Assembly: GCF_001724135.1 (NCBI RefSeq)
Contig: NZ_MEDS01000025.1
Location: forward strand, 372,001 to 436,000
Source: Comamonas sp. SCN 65-56
GTDB taxonomy: Bacteria; Pseudomonadota; Gammaproteobacteria; Burkholderiales; Burkholderiaceae_C
Length of the DNA: 64,000 nucleotides
Direction of reading: 5' to 3'
Shown here: piece by piece, positions 43,753-53,956 of the stretch
Numbering within the stretch: position 1 is the stretch's first letter
How the letters are laid out: each line of letters opens with the position of its first letter
Made by a program: the position numbers and the translations under genes
Notes under the pieces: generated by a model
Seen by the model: only the letters and a program-made list of their open reading frames with translations
Told to the model about the DNA's origin: nothing
Databases searched by the model: none

Positions 43753-45140
43753 TCATTCGATGAAAAGCAGCGCCGGCGCTTCCAGCAGGCCGCGCACGGC
43801 CTGGATGAAGCGCGCCGCATCCATGCCATCGACCACGCGGTGGTCGAACGATGAAGACAGGTTCATCAACTGGCGCGCCACCACCTGGCCTTCGCGGATC
43901 ATCGGGCGCTCGACGATGCGGTTGACGCCGACGATCGCCACCTCGGGGTGGTTGATCACCGGCGTGCTGACGATGCCGCCCAGCGGCCCGAGGCTGGTGA
44001 GCGTGATGGTCGAACCCGACAGCTCCTCGCGCGGCCGGCGCACTGCCACAGGTCGAGCGCCTCGGCATGGCGCAGCACCGGCACCATCAGGCCGCCATCG
44101 GTCTGCGTGGCGATACCCAGGTGCACCGCCTCGTAGCGCGTGACCACGCCCGCGTCGTCGTCATAGCGCGCGTTGATTTGCGGGAAGTCGCGTAGCGCCA
44201 CCACCATCGCACGGATCAGGAAGGGCAGCAGCGTGAGCTTGCCGCGCGTGTCGCCATGCAGCTTGTTGACGCGCGCTCGCAACGCTTCGAGCTCGGTCAC
44301 GTCCACCTCTTCCACATAGCTGAAGTGCGGGATGCGGCGCTTGGCCTCCTGCATCTTCTGCGCGATCTTGCGGCGCAGGCCGATCACGGGGATGTCTTGC
44401 TCACCGTGGCGCTCGACATAGATCGAGCCACCCGCGACGGGCGCGCCGCCACGCGTGGCGAAGGCGTCGAGGTCTTCGTGCAGGATGCGCCCGGCCGGGC
44501 CGCTGCCCGCAACGAAGCGCAGCTCGATGCCCATGCCGAGGGCGCGCTGGCGCACCGAGGGCGCGGCCAGAGGCCGTTCGCCCTCCTTGCGCACTGCGTG
44601 CACAGGGGCCTTGGCAGGCGCGGCGGCGCTCTTCTTTGGCGCGTGCACAGCTACAGAAGCGGGTGCCGTCGCTCTCTCCCCCGCTGGGGCTGAAGGCTGC
44701 GGCTCCAATTCCGCCTGCGCGGAATTGGACAGCCTGAAGGGCGGCGGCGTCTCGCCGCCAGCACCGGGGTTGGGGTGGGGGCTGGCCGCCGGAGCAGCAA
44801 CTTTCGCCGTCGCCCCCGCAGGCACCGCGCCCCCATCCCTGCCTTCCCCCACGGGGGGAAGGGGTGAAGCGCCCTCCTTGAAGTTGCCCTCGCCCTCGAC
44901 TTCCAGGCGCACCAGCTCAGCACCGACGGCGAGCACGTCGCCCACCTTGCCGCCCAGCGCCACCACCTTGCCGTGCACGTGGCAGGGCACTTCCACCGTC
45001 GCCTTGTCGGTCATGATGTCGGCGATGATCTGGTCTTCGGCCACCGCATCGCCCACCTGCGCATGCCAGCCGGCGATTTCCACTTCGGCAATGCCCTCGC
45101 CAATGTCGGGCACGCGGATGATGTAGATACCCATGTTCAT
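43753..45140 (-). pseudogene. bkdB: branched-chain 2-oxoacid dehydrogenase E2 (BkdB-like), frameshifted with a repeat in the linker
   Basis: Starts at the ATG at 45140, overlapping the E1-beta stop. It has a lipoyl domain at residues 3-80 with the lipoylated Lys in DIMTDKATVEV, a peripheral-subunit-binding domain near residues 190-225, then the start of the acyltransferase domain. Near 44,040 the frame changes after ALDLWQC, and REELSGSTITLTSLGPLGG continues in another frame to the intact [12 protein letters not shown] end. Compared with BkdB about 14-15 codons are missing, with a net frameshift. Residues 91-156 are a repeat copy read in frame (GAGGETPPPFRLSNSAQAEL). Catalysis should be lost. 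Confidence 0.9.
44672..44868. repeat. mosaic repeat, copy 7, inside the E2 coding frame
   Basis: CTCTCCCCCGCTGGGGCTG, then CAATTCCGC/GCGGAATTG and GGCGGCG/CGCCGCC, then a linker and CCTTCCCCCACGGGGGGAAGG. It is the long form, in the same orientation as copies 3 and 4, and is translated without stops on the minus strand between the lipoyl and subunit-binding domains. Confidence 0.88.
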
Positions 45141-46180
45141 GCCTCCACGGTGCGCTTGAGGGCGGCGCCAACACGCGCCGGGCCGGGGAAATAAGCCCAT
45201 TCCTGGGCATGCGGATACGGCGTGTCCCAGCCGGCGACGCGCGCTATCGGCGCCTCCAGGTGGTAGAAGCAATGCTCTTGCACCAGCGCGGTCAGTTCGG
45301 CGCCAAAGCCGCCGGTGCGCGTGGCTTCGTGCACCACGACGCAGCGCCCGGTCTTCTTCACCGAGTTGACGATGGTCTCCAGATCGAGCGGCCAGATCGA
45401 GCGCAGATCGATGATCTCGGCGTCGATGCCGGTGTCGATCGCCGCGCGCTCGGCCACCCAGACCATGGTGCCGTAGGTCAGCACCGTCACCGCCTTGCCG
45501 GGGCGAAAGATCGCCGCGCTATCGAGCGGCACCTTGAAATAGCCCTCGGGTACCTTGCCCATGTCGTGCTTGGACCAGGGAACGACGGGCTGGTCGTGTC
45601 GGCCATCGAACGGCCCGTTGTACAGGCGCTTGGGCTCCAGAAAGATCACCGGGTCCTCGCACTCGATCGAGGCGATGAGCAGACCCTTGGCGTCATAGGG
45701 GTTGCTCGGCATCACGGTGCGGATGCCGCAGATGTGTGCGAACACCGCCTCGGGGCTCTGGCTGTGCGTCTGCCCGCCGTAGATGCCGCCGCCGCAGGGC
45801 ATGCGGATCACCATCGGCGCGGAAAAATCACCCGCGGAACGAAAGCGCAACCGCGCCAGCTCGGAGACGATCTGATCCATCGCCGGGTAAAAATAGTCAG
45901 CAAACTGGATTTCGACCACGGGCTTGAGACCGTAGGCCGCCATCCCGAGGCCGGTGGCGACGATGCCGGATTCGGAAATCGGCGCGTCAAAGCAGCGCGT
46001 CTTGCCATACTTGGCCTGCAGGCCCTCGGTGACGCGAAACACGCCACCGAAATAGCCTACGTCCTCGCCGTAGACGACGACGTTCTCGTCGCGCGCCATC
46101 ATCACGTCGTGCGCCGAACGCAGCGCCTGCACCATGGTCATGGGCACGCTGGTGCCCTGGGCTTGATCTTGTGTGCTCAT
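45137..46180 (-). CDS. bkdA2: branched-chain 2-oxoacid dehydrogenase E1-beta (BkdA2-like)
   Basis: 347 aa. VVVYGEDVGYFGGVFRVTEGL and the AAYGLKPVVEIQFADYFYPA stretch are classic for the pyrimidine-binding half of E1. The C-terminal half has AIDTGIDAEIIDLRSIWPLD. It forms the E1 heterotetramer with BkdA1. It is intact, and its ATGA overlap with E2 shows coupled translation. Confidence 0.93.
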   Translation of the reverse strand: MSTQDQAQGTSVPMTMVQALRSAHDVMMARDENVVVYGEDVGYFGGVFRVTEGLQAKYGKTRCFDAPISESGIVATGLGMAAYGLKPVVEIQFADYFYPAMDQIVSELARLRFRSAGDFSAPMVIRMPCGGGIYGGQTHSQSPEAVFAHICGIRTVMPSNPYDAKGLLIASIECEDPVIFLEPKRLYNGPFDGRHDQPVVPWSKHDMGKVPEGYFKVPLDSAAIFRPGKAVTVLTYGTMVWVAERAAIDTGIDAEIIDLRSIWPLDLETIVNSVKKTGRCVVVHEATRTGGFGAELTALVQEHCFYHLEAPIARVAGWDTPYPHAQEWAYFPGPARVGAALKRTVEA

Positions 46181-46183
46181 GGC

Positions 46184-47411
<1,228 letters not shown>

Positions 47412-47673
47412 CCACAGTCTCCTTGCGCCGGATGGTGTCTGGCGCGGTTGGTGGCGGGCGGACGCACCAGATCGTGGTGCACCCGCCCTTGGACGCGATC
47501 GCGCCTGGGCCCATTCTAGGACGGTCAGCGCGGTTGTGAAGCGGATACCCCCTGCGCATCTGGCGGTACGGCTCTGCCGCCCCGGGACACCATGCATGGC
47601 CCTTGTCTTAAGATGGCTGCCCCGGCACGCAACGACCGCGGCGCCCCTGCAATCACCGATGAAAGGCGAACCG

Positions 47674-47979
47674 ATGACCGAATCCTCCGACATTCCAGGC
47701 GTAACGGGTGAAATCGACCGCCTGGTGGGCGATCTGCGCAAGCTGCTGGCCAACCGGGAGCTGGACAGCATTCCCGAAATCCGCCAGCTGCGCGACCGCC
47801 TGGACGGTGGCGTGCAGACCATGCGCGACGCCGCTGCACGCGCCGCCCAGGACGCGTCCCAGCGCGCCAGGGATGCCGCCCGCGCGGCCGACAGCTACGC
47901 ACACGACGACCCCTGGCGCGTGGCGGGCGCGGCGCTGGCCGTCGGCGCCCTCGTCGGCTTCCTGCTCGCGCGGCGCTGA
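47674..47979 (+). CDS. yqjD: DUF883/ElaB-YqjD family ribosome-associated membrane protein
   Basis: 101 aa from the ATG at 47674, preceded by GGCGAA. An amphipathic helix (EIDRLVGDLRKLLANRE) and an Ala-rich coiled coil (ARAAQDASQRARDAARAAD) are followed by a C-terminal membrane anchor (VAGAALAVGALVGFLLARR). YqjD of E. coli binds ribosomes in stationary phase and anchors them to the inner membrane. It begins a three-gene run with the next two. Confidence 0.85.
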   Translation: MTESSDIPGVTGEIDRLVGDLRKLLANRELDSIPEIRQLRDRLDGGVQTMRDAAARAAQDASQRARDAARAADSYAHDDPWRVAGAALAVGALVGFLLARR

Positions 47980-47996
47980 GCCTGCCGCTGCACGCC

Positions 47997-48401
47997 ATGG
48001 CGCGTCTGGATTTTTCGTCCCTGCTGCGCTGGAGCGGCGTCAGCGAACGCTGGCGCAGCGCCGTGGCGGAAGGCGCGCAGGCGGCCGAGGACCGCCTGGC
48101 GCTGGCGCGCATGGAATGGGAAGAGCACCGCCACCGGCTGTTCCAGCTCGCGCTGCTGCTGATCTTCTCCGGTGCGCTGGTGCTCGTGGCGCTGCTGCTG
48201 CTGTCCATCGCCGTCCTGGTGCAGTTCTGGGATACGCCGTATCGCATCACCGCCGCCTGGACGCTGGCGGCGGTCTGGTGCGCGGCCAGCGCGGTGGCCA
48301 TCGCATGGCTGATGCGCCTGGCACGCGAAGCCCGCGGCCTGTTTGCGCTGACCCGCCGCGAGCTGGCCGAGGACTGGCGCCTGCTCCGGGGGCAGCTCTG
48401 A
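47997..48401 (+). CDS. yqjE: phage-holin-like/YqjE family membrane protein
   Basis: 134 aa with a soluble helical N-terminus (AEDRLALARMEWEEHRHRLF) and two membrane helices near residues 45-70 and 85-105. It matches the YqjE architecture and lies 17 bp after yqjD. Function is unknown; it is usually co-transcribed with yqjD. Confidence 0.8.
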   Translation: MARLDFSSLLRWSGVSERWRSAVAEGAQAAEDRLALARMEWEEHRHRLFQLALLLIFSGALVLVALLLLSIAVLVQFWDTPYRITAAWTLAAVWCAASAVAIAWLMRLAREARGLFALTRRELAEDWRLLRGQL

Positions 48402-48664
48402 TGCCGGCGCGCCCGCCTTCGCCCGGGCAGCAGCAACTGCTGGAGCGCATCGCGGCGCAGCGCGAGCGGCTGCGTGCTTACCGCAGCCGGCCGCGCGGCG
48501 TGATGGATGAGAAAGGCCCATTGCCGGAGCAGCTCTGGTCGTTCGCCCGCCGCCACCCTCTGGTGGTGGCGCTGGGCCTGGGCGCTGCCGTGCTGGCCGG
48601 ACCCAGGCGCCTGGTGCGCGGGATCAGCGTGCTGCTGCCGCTGCTGCTGGAGCTGCGGCGCTGA
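48401..48664 (+). CDS. YqjK-like membrane protein
   Basis: 87 aa from the ATG at 48401 that overlaps the yqjE stop (TGATG). The N-terminus is basic and helical (LLERIAAQRERLRAYRSRP), followed by a hydrophobic C-terminal segment (HPLVVALGLGAAVLAGPRR). Position, not sequence, links it to YqjK. Confidence 0.7.
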   Translation: MPARPPSPGQQQLLERIAAQRERLRAYRSRPRGVMDEKGPLPEQLWSFARRHPLVVALGLGAAVLAGPRRLVRGISVLLPLLLELRR

Positions 48665-48688
48665 CGGCGTTGCCCGGCGCCCGCCCCC

Positions 48689-49267
48689 TCACAAGCCGAA
48701 GTCCGCGCCCGCGCCCAGCAGCGTCGCCACGCCCAGCGCCACAAAAACGGCGGCGGCAATGGAGTGCACCAGCTTCATCGGGATGCGTCCGGCCAGCTTG
48801 CCGCCAATGAACACCGCCGGCACGTCGGCCACCATCATCCCCAGCGTGGTGCCGATCACCACCACGAGCGGCGTGCCGTAATGCGCGGCCATGGCCACGG
48901 TGGCGATCTGCGTCTTGTCGCCCATCTCGGCAAGGAAGAAGGTGACCAGCGTGGCGCCAAAAACCCCCAGGTGCTGCGTGACCCTGGCCTCATCCTCGTC
49001 CATCGTGTCGGGGATCAGCGTCCAGATCGCCATGGCGATGAAGGACAGGCCCAGCACCCAGCGCAGCACATGGGGCTGCACCACCGCGGTGATCCAGGCC
49101 CCCAGCGCGCCGGCCAGGCCATGGTTGACCAAGGTGGCGGCGAGAATGCCCAGGATGATGGGCAGCGGCTTCTTGAAGCGCGCCGCGAGGATGAAGGCGA
49201 GCAGCTGCGTCTTGTCGCCGATTTCGGCCAGGGCGACGACGCCGGTGGAGACGAGGAGGGCTTCCAT
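48689..49267 (-). CDS. manganese exporter of the TMEM165/GDT1 (UPF0016) family
   Basis: 192 aa from the ATG at 49267. Two EΦGDKT motifs (AEIGDKTQ near residue 14 and AEMGDKTQ near residue 112) sit on homologous halves, each with three membrane helices. The family exports Mn2+ or exchanges cations at the inner membrane. The 5-prime region carries a yybP-ykoY riboswitch, which responds to Mn2+, strongly supporting Mn export. Confidence 0.9.
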   Translation of the reverse strand: MEALLVSTGVVALAEIGDKTQLLAFILAARFKKPLPIILGILAATLVNHGLAGALGAWITAVVQPHVLRWVLGLSFIAMAIWTLIPDTMDEDEARVTQHLGVFGATLVTFFLAEMGDKTQIATVAMAAHYGTPLVVVIGTTLGMMVADVPAVFIGGKLAGRIPMKLVHSIAAAVFVALGVATLLGAGADFGL

Positions 49268-49297
49268 ATGCAAAGTCCGGGCCGGATAAAAGACGAT

Positions 49298-49447
49298 TGA
49301 CCACCACGCCCGTCCAGCCGAACGGCAGGCATGGTGGCCAAAGGTCTTGCCAGGCATGGTTGCTGCCGACGCCATGGCCCAGGAGCGGACCAAGCGTGTT
49401 GACGTCGGCCTCTCGCGGCGCGAGAGCGGCTACTCCCCAATGACGGG
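49298..49447 (-). promoter_or_regulatory. yybP-ykoY manganese riboswitch with expression-platform hairpin
   Basis: On the minus strand TTGGGGAGTAGCC is followed by the CTCTCGCG/CGCGAGAG hairpin, GACGTCAACACGCTTGG, CATGGCGTCGGCAGC and AGACCTTTGGCC, the set of conserved blocks of the aptamer. A second hairpin (CCACCATGCC with GGGCGTGGTGG, 49301-49337) follows and could hide or free the start region of the exporter gene. It should turn on the gene at high Mn2+. Confidence 0.9.
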
Positions 49448-49453
49448 CGAATT

Positions 49454-50737
49454 CTAGAGTAACGGCGAGCAGGCAGCGCGCCACCGGTCGACCGGGAAAT
49501 CCACGGAAAACGTCGAACCTTGACCAACGATGCTCGCGACGTGCAGTTGCGCACCGTGGCGCTGCAGCACATGTTTGACGATGGCCAGGCCCAGGCCGGT
49601 ACCACCGTTTTCGCGCGAGCGGCCAGGGTCGGCGCGATAGAAGCGCTCTGTCAGACGCGGCAGGTGTTCGGCGGCGATGCCGGGGCCGGTGTCCTGCACC
49701 ACGAAGCGCGCACCGCCGCGCGCCAAAGGCTGCCACCGGACGCTGATGCGGCCGCCCGCAGGGGTATAGCGCACGGCATTGGTCACCAGATTGGACAGTG
49801 CGCTCTGCAGTTCGGAGGCACTGCCGGCCAGCTCACCGGCCGCCTGCAGCGCAGCGTCCGCCGGAAACTCCAGGGTCTGGGGCGCTGCGTTCTCCGGCCT
49901 CAGCGCCACCGACAGCGTGCGCGCCTCATCCGCCACATGCCGCAGCAGTCGCCGCACTGGCGTCCATTCGGCCCTGTCCGGCAACGGGCTGCCTTCCAGG
50001 CGCGAAAGCGTCAGCAGGTCCTGCACCAGGTACTGCATGCGCGCGGCCTGCCGTGCCATCAGGCCCAGGTAGCGCGCGCGTTCGTCCTGCGTCAGTTCGA
50101 GGGTCTGCAGGGTCTCCACGAAGCCGGCGAGCACGGTGAGCGGCGTGCGGATTTCATGCGAGACGTTGGCGACGAAATCGCGCCGCATCGCATCGGCCTG
50201 CTCGATGGCGGTGACGTCGCGCGCGAGCATCAGGCGCCGCCCCTCGCCATAGGGGTGCAGGCGCAGCGCCAGCCGCACCGGGTGCGTGGGCGTGCTGTCG
50301 CGCCCCGGCAGCAGCAGATCCTGCGTGAAGTCGCCCTGCGCGCAGTAGGCGGCAAAGGCCGGCTCGCGCAGCAAGTTGCCGATGGCCTGCTGCCGGTCTC
50401 GCTCGGCCTCCAGGCCGAAGTGCTGCGCCGCCTGCTGGTTGAACCATTCAATGTGCCCCTGCGCATCCAGCAGCACCACGCCGTTGGGCGATGCCTGCAG
50501 CGCGGCAAGGAAATCCTGCAACCGCGCCTCGCTGGCTGCCGCGCGCTGATTGTGCTGGCGCAGCAGGCGGCGCAGGCGCTGCGCCGCCTCGCCCCAGGCG
50601 CCGCGCAGCACCGGCGCCTGCGCCGGGTCGGCACCCTGGCGCAGCCAGCGGATGACGCGCCTGGCCTGCCAGGCGATCCGGGCTTGCCACGCCCCGACGG
50701 CCAGCAGCAGACCCAGCAGAACGAACCACGGCCACAT
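49454..50737 (-). CDS. phoR: phosphate regulon sensor histidine kinase PhoR
   Basis: 427 aa from the ATG at 50737. An N-terminal membrane helix (WPWFVLLGLLLAVGAW) is followed by a PAS domain at about residues 75-160 (ALQASPNGVVLLDAQG). Then come the phosphoacceptor His in NVSHEIRTPL and the HATPase blocks (NLVTNAVRYTPAGG, VQDTGPGIAAEHL, GGTGLGLAIVK). It phosphorylates PhoB when the Pst transporter senses low phosphate. Last gene of the pst-pho operon. Confidence 0.94.
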   Translation of the reverse strand: MWPWFVLLGLLLAVGAWQARIAWQARRVIRWLRQGADPAQAPVLRGAWGEAAQRLRRLLRQHNQRAAASEARLQDFLAALQASPNGVVLLDAQGHIEWFNQQAAQHFGLEAERDRQQAIGNLLREPAFAAYCAQGDFTQDLLLPGRDSTPTHPVRLALRLHPYGEGRRLMLARDVTAIEQADAMRRDFVANVSHEIRTPLTVLAGFVETLQTLELTQDERARYLGLMARQAARMQYLVQDLLTLSRLEGSPLPDRAEWTPVRRLLRHVADEARTLSVALRPENAAPQTLEFPADAALQAAGELAGSASELQSALSNLVTNAVRYTPAGGRISVRWQPLARGGARFVVQDTGPGIAAEHLPRLTERFYRADPGRSRENGGTGLGLAIVKHVLQRHGAQLHVASIVGQGSTFSVDFPVDRWRAACSPLL

Positions 50738-50805
50738 CACGGGGACATTCGGATTATTGAAAGAAAAGCGGCTGAAACGCTTTCATGCAAAGCGCGGCAT
50801 GCTAT

Positions 50806-51507
50806 TTATTTTAATAGTTCACCCTGCGCCGTGAGCCGGTAGCCCACGCCGCGCACGGTTTCCAGCATCGGGCTGGCGGCACCCAGTGCCTCGCGCAGGC
50901 GCTTGACGTGCACGTCCACCGTGCGCTCCTCGATGCAGACGTGGTCGCCCCAGAGTTTGTCGAGCAGCTGCGCGCGGCTGTGCACGCGTTCGGCGTGCTT
51001 CATCAGGTAGTGCAGCAGCTTGAATTCGGCCGGTCCCAGCTTGAGCGGCTCGCCGTGCCAGCTCGCGCGGCGGGTGCCCGCATCCAGTTCCAACCCGCCC
51101 AGGACCACGCCATCGGCCACCTGCTCGGGCGCGCGCCGGCGCAAAACGGCACGGATGCGCGCCAGCAGCTCCTGGGGGGAAAAGGGCTTGGTGATGTAGT
51201 CGTCGGCGCCGGCGTCCAGCCCCGCCACCTTGTCGGGTTCGTCGCCACGCGCGGTCAGCATGAGGATGGGAACGGGTTTGGTACGCGGGTCGGCACGCCA
51301 TTTGCGCGCCAGCTGCAGGCCGCTCTGGCCCGGCAGCATCCAGTCGAGCAGCACCACGTCGGGCAGCACGGCGTCCAGTTCGCGCTGGGCGGCCGCACCG
51401 TCCTCGGCCAGCACCGGCTCGAACCCGTTATGGCGCAGGTTGACGGCGATCAGTTCGGCAATTGCCGATTCGTCTTCAACGACCAGCACACGTGGCAAAT
51501 GCTTCAT
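50806..51507 (-). CDS. phoB: phosphate regulon response regulator PhoB
   Basis: 233 aa from the ATG at 51507. The receiver domain has acidic Glu11/Asp12, phosphoacceptor Asp55 (VVLLD) and Lys107. A winged-helix OmpR-type domain follows, with ERTVDVHVKRLREAL and VRGVGYRL. It binds Pho boxes, one of which is visible before pstS. Confidence 0.96.
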   Translation of the reverse strand: MKHLPRVLVVEDESAIAELIAVNLRHNGFEPVLAEDGAAAQRELDAVLPDVVLLDWMLPGQSGLQLARKWRADPRTKPVPILMLTARGDEPDKVAGLDAGADDYITKPFSPQELLARIRAVLRRRAPEQVADGVVLGGLELDAGTRRASWHGEPLKLGPAEFKLLHYLMKHAERVHSRAQLLDKLWGDHVCIEERTVDVHVKRLREALGAASPMLETVRGVGYRLTAQGELLK

Positions 51508-51589
51508 CGCCGGGCCGCCCCCAGATGAAAAAACGGTCCTTCCGGGGGGCAGCGGACTGCGCGAAGCCAGGGAGTGTGGGGGCAGTGGT

Positions 51590-52291
51590 TCATCGCAGAG
51601 CGGTTTCAATATCCTGCAGCGCCGTGTGGCGTACGTCCTTGCCCTCGACCAGGTAGATGATGAGCTCGGCGATGTTCTTGGAATGGTCGCCGATGCGCTC
51701 GATCGCCTTGGCCAGGAACAGCAGATCCAGGCTGGCCGAGATGGTGCGCGCATCTTCCATCATGTAGGTGATGAGTTTGCGCACGAAGCCGTCAAACTCC
51801 TGGTCAATCAGGTCATCCTCCCTCAAAATGGCCAGCGCCGCCTGGGTGTCGAGCCGGGCAAAGGCGTCCAGCGCCTTGCGCAGCAGGCCCGATGCCAGGT
51901 CGGCGGCCACGCGCAGTTCGTTGCTGGGCAGCGAGCGCGCCGCGCCGCTTTCGATGATGGAACGCACCATGCGAGCCATGCGCGTGGCCTCGTCGCCCAT
52001 GCGCTCCAGGTTGTTGGTCGCCTTGGAAAACGCCATCAGCAGGCGCAGATCGCGCGCCGTGGGCTGGCGCCGCGCGATGATGGTGGTCAGCTCGTGGTCG
52101 ATCTCGACCTCCATCTGGTTGACGCGGTTTTCAATCGCCTCCACCTGCGCCGCCGCCTCCAGGCTGAACTGCGAGAGCGCGGCGATCGCCTGGCGGATCT
52201 GCGATTCCACATGCCCGCCCAGCTCCATCACACGGGCCGATACCTGGTTGAGTTCGCTGTCGAATTGGGTGGAAAGGTGTTTGTCGCTCAT
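51590..52291 (-). CDS. phoU: phosphate transport regulator PhoU
   Basis: 233 aa, two three-helix bundles with the repeated E/D-x3-D metal motifs ([16 protein letters not shown] and [16 protein letters not shown]). It dampens PhoR through the Pst complex. ATGA overlap with the pstB stop. Confidence 0.95.
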   Translation of the reverse strand: MSDKHLSTQFDSELNQVSARVMELGGHVESQIRQAIAALSQFSLEAAAQVEAIENRVNQMEVEIDHELTTIIARRQPTARDLRLLMAFSKATNNLERMGDEATRMARMVRSIIESGAARSLPSNELRVAADLASGLLRKALDAFARLDTQAALAILREDDLIDQEFDGFVRKLITYMMEDARTISASLDLLFLAKAIERIGDHSKNIAELIIYLVEGKDVRHTALQDIETALR

Positions 52292-53070
52292 CCGAATCTC
52301 CCGGTGATGTAGTCCTCGGTCTCCTTGCGCTGCGGCTTGAAGAACATTGTCTGCGTGGCGCCAAACTCCACCAGATCGCCCAGGTACATGTACGCCGTGT
52401 AGTCGCTGCAGCGCGCCGCCTGCTGCATGTTGTGCGTGACGATGACCACCGTGTAGTCGTTCTTGAGCTCGGCAATCAATTCTTCGATTTTTGCCGTGGA
52501 GATGGGGTCCAGCGCCGAGCAGGGCTCGTCCAGCAGCAGCACCTCGGGCTTGATGGCAATGCCGCGCGCAATGCACAGGCGCTGCTGCTGCCCGCCCGAC
52601 AGGCCGCTGCCGCTCTGGTGCAGCTTGTCCTTGACCTCGGCCCACAGCGCGGCCTTGCGCAGCGCCCATTCCACGCGCTCGTCCATGTCGCTGGCGTTCA
52701 GGCTCTCGAACAGCTTCACGCCAAAGGCGATGTTGTCGTAGATCGACATGGGAAACGGCGTGGGTTTCTGGAACACCATGCCGACCTTGGCGCGGATCAG
52801 CGCCACGTCTTGTTTGCTGGTGAGCAAGTCGTCGCCGTCGAGCAGGATTTGCCCCTGGGCGCGCTGCTCCGGGTAGAGCTCGAACATGCGGTTGAAGGTG
52901 CGCAGCAGCGTCGATTTGCCGCAGCCCGAGGGGCCGATGAAGGCCGTGACCTGGTTGGCCGGAATGTCGAGGTTGATGCCCTTCAAGGCGTGGAACTTGC
53001 CGTAGTAGAAGTTCAGGTCGCGCACGGCGAGCTTGGCAGGCATGGCGGGAGGGGATGATACGGTGGTCAT
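52288..53070 (-). CDS. pstB: phosphate ABC transporter ATPase PstB
   Basis: 260 aa. Walker [11 protein letters not shown]-loop [14 protein letters not shown], signature LSGGQQQR, and Walker [13 protein letters not shown]. The [16 protein letters not shown] beginning is typical of PstB. It powers high-affinity phosphate import. Confidence 0.97.
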   Translation of the reverse strand: MTTVSSPPAMPAKLAVRDLNFYYGKFHALKGINLDIPANQVTAFIGPSGCGKSTLLRTFNRMFELYPEQRAQGQILLDGDDLLTSKQDVALIRAKVGMVFQKPTPFPMSIYDNIAFGVKLFESLNASDMDERVEWALRKAALWAEVKDKLHQSGSGLSGGQQQRLCIARGIAIKPEVLLLDEPCSALDPISTAKIEELIAELKNDYTVVIVTHNMQQAARCSDYTAYMYLGDLVEFGATQTMFFKPQRKETEDYITGRFG

Positions 53071-53074
53071 GGTG

Positions 53075-53956
53075 TCATTTTTGGCGTGTCAGCACGCGCG
53101 CCAGGATGTTCAGGCCCAGCACCGCGGCGGTGATGAGGAAGACGGCGGCCCAGGCGAGCTGCTGCCAGTTCTCGTACGGGCTCATGGCAAATTTGAAGAT
53201 GGTCACCGGCAGACTGGCCATGGGCTTGTCCAGGTCGCCGTTCCAGAACTGGTTGTTCAGCGACGTGAACAACAGCGGCGCCGTCTCGCCCGCAATGCGC
53301 GCCACGGCCAGCAGCACGCCGGTGATGACCCCGGCGCGCGCGGCCCGCAGCGTCACCAGGATGATGACCTTCCACTTGGGCGCTCCCAGGGCGTAGGCGG
53401 CTTCGCGCAGGCTGGCGGGCACCAGCAGCAGCATGTTTTCCGTCGTGCGGATCACCACCGGAATGACGATCAGCGCCAGCGCCAGAGCGCCCGCCCAGCC
53501 GGAGAAGCTCTTGAAACGCGCCACCACCACGGTGTAGACGAACAGGCCCAGCACGATGGAGGGCGCGGACAGCAGGATGTCGTTGACAAAGCGCGTGCTG
53601 GCCGCAAGAGCACCCTGGCGCCCGTATTCGGCCAGATAGACGCCGGCGAGGATGCCGATCGGCGTGCCGACGAAGGTCGCGAGCAGCACCATGATGAACG
53701 AGCCCCAGATCGCATTGGCCAGGCCGCCAGCGTCGTTGGGCGGCGGCGTCATCTCGGTGAACAGCGACAGCGACAGGCCGCCGATGCCAAGGCGTATCGT
53801 CTCCCACAAAATCCACACCAGCCAGAACACGCCGAAGGCCATGGCGGCGAGCGACAGGGCCAGCGCGATCTGGTTCATCCGCTTGCGCGCCGCAAAGCGG
53901 GCCTGGCGGGTGCGCGCCAGTTCGGCGGCCGAAATGAGTTTTTGCGAGGTCGTCAT
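53075..53956 (-). CDS. pstA: phosphate ABC transporter permease PstA
   Basis: 293 aa with six membrane helices and the EAA-like loop [40 protein letters not shown] is characteristic of PstA. Overlaps the pstC stop by ATGA. Confidence 0.96.
   Translation of the reverse strand: MTTSQKLISAAELARTRQARFAARKRMNQIALALSLAAMAFGVFWLVWILWETIRLGIGGLSLSLFTEMTPPPNDAGGLANAIWGSFIMVLLATFVGTPIGILAGVYLAEYGRQGALAASTRFVNDILLSAPSIVLGLFVYTVVVARFKSFSGWAGALALALIVIPVVIRTTENMLLLVPASLREAAYALGAPKWKVIILVTLRAARAGVITGVLLAVARIAGETAPLLFTSLNNQFWNGDLDKPMASLPVTIFKFAMSPYENWQQLAWAAVFLITAAVLGLNILARVLTRQK

Noticed and set aside
44030-44060. Programmed frameshift in E2
   Set aside because: About 14-15 codons are missing as well, which programmed frameshifting would not explain.
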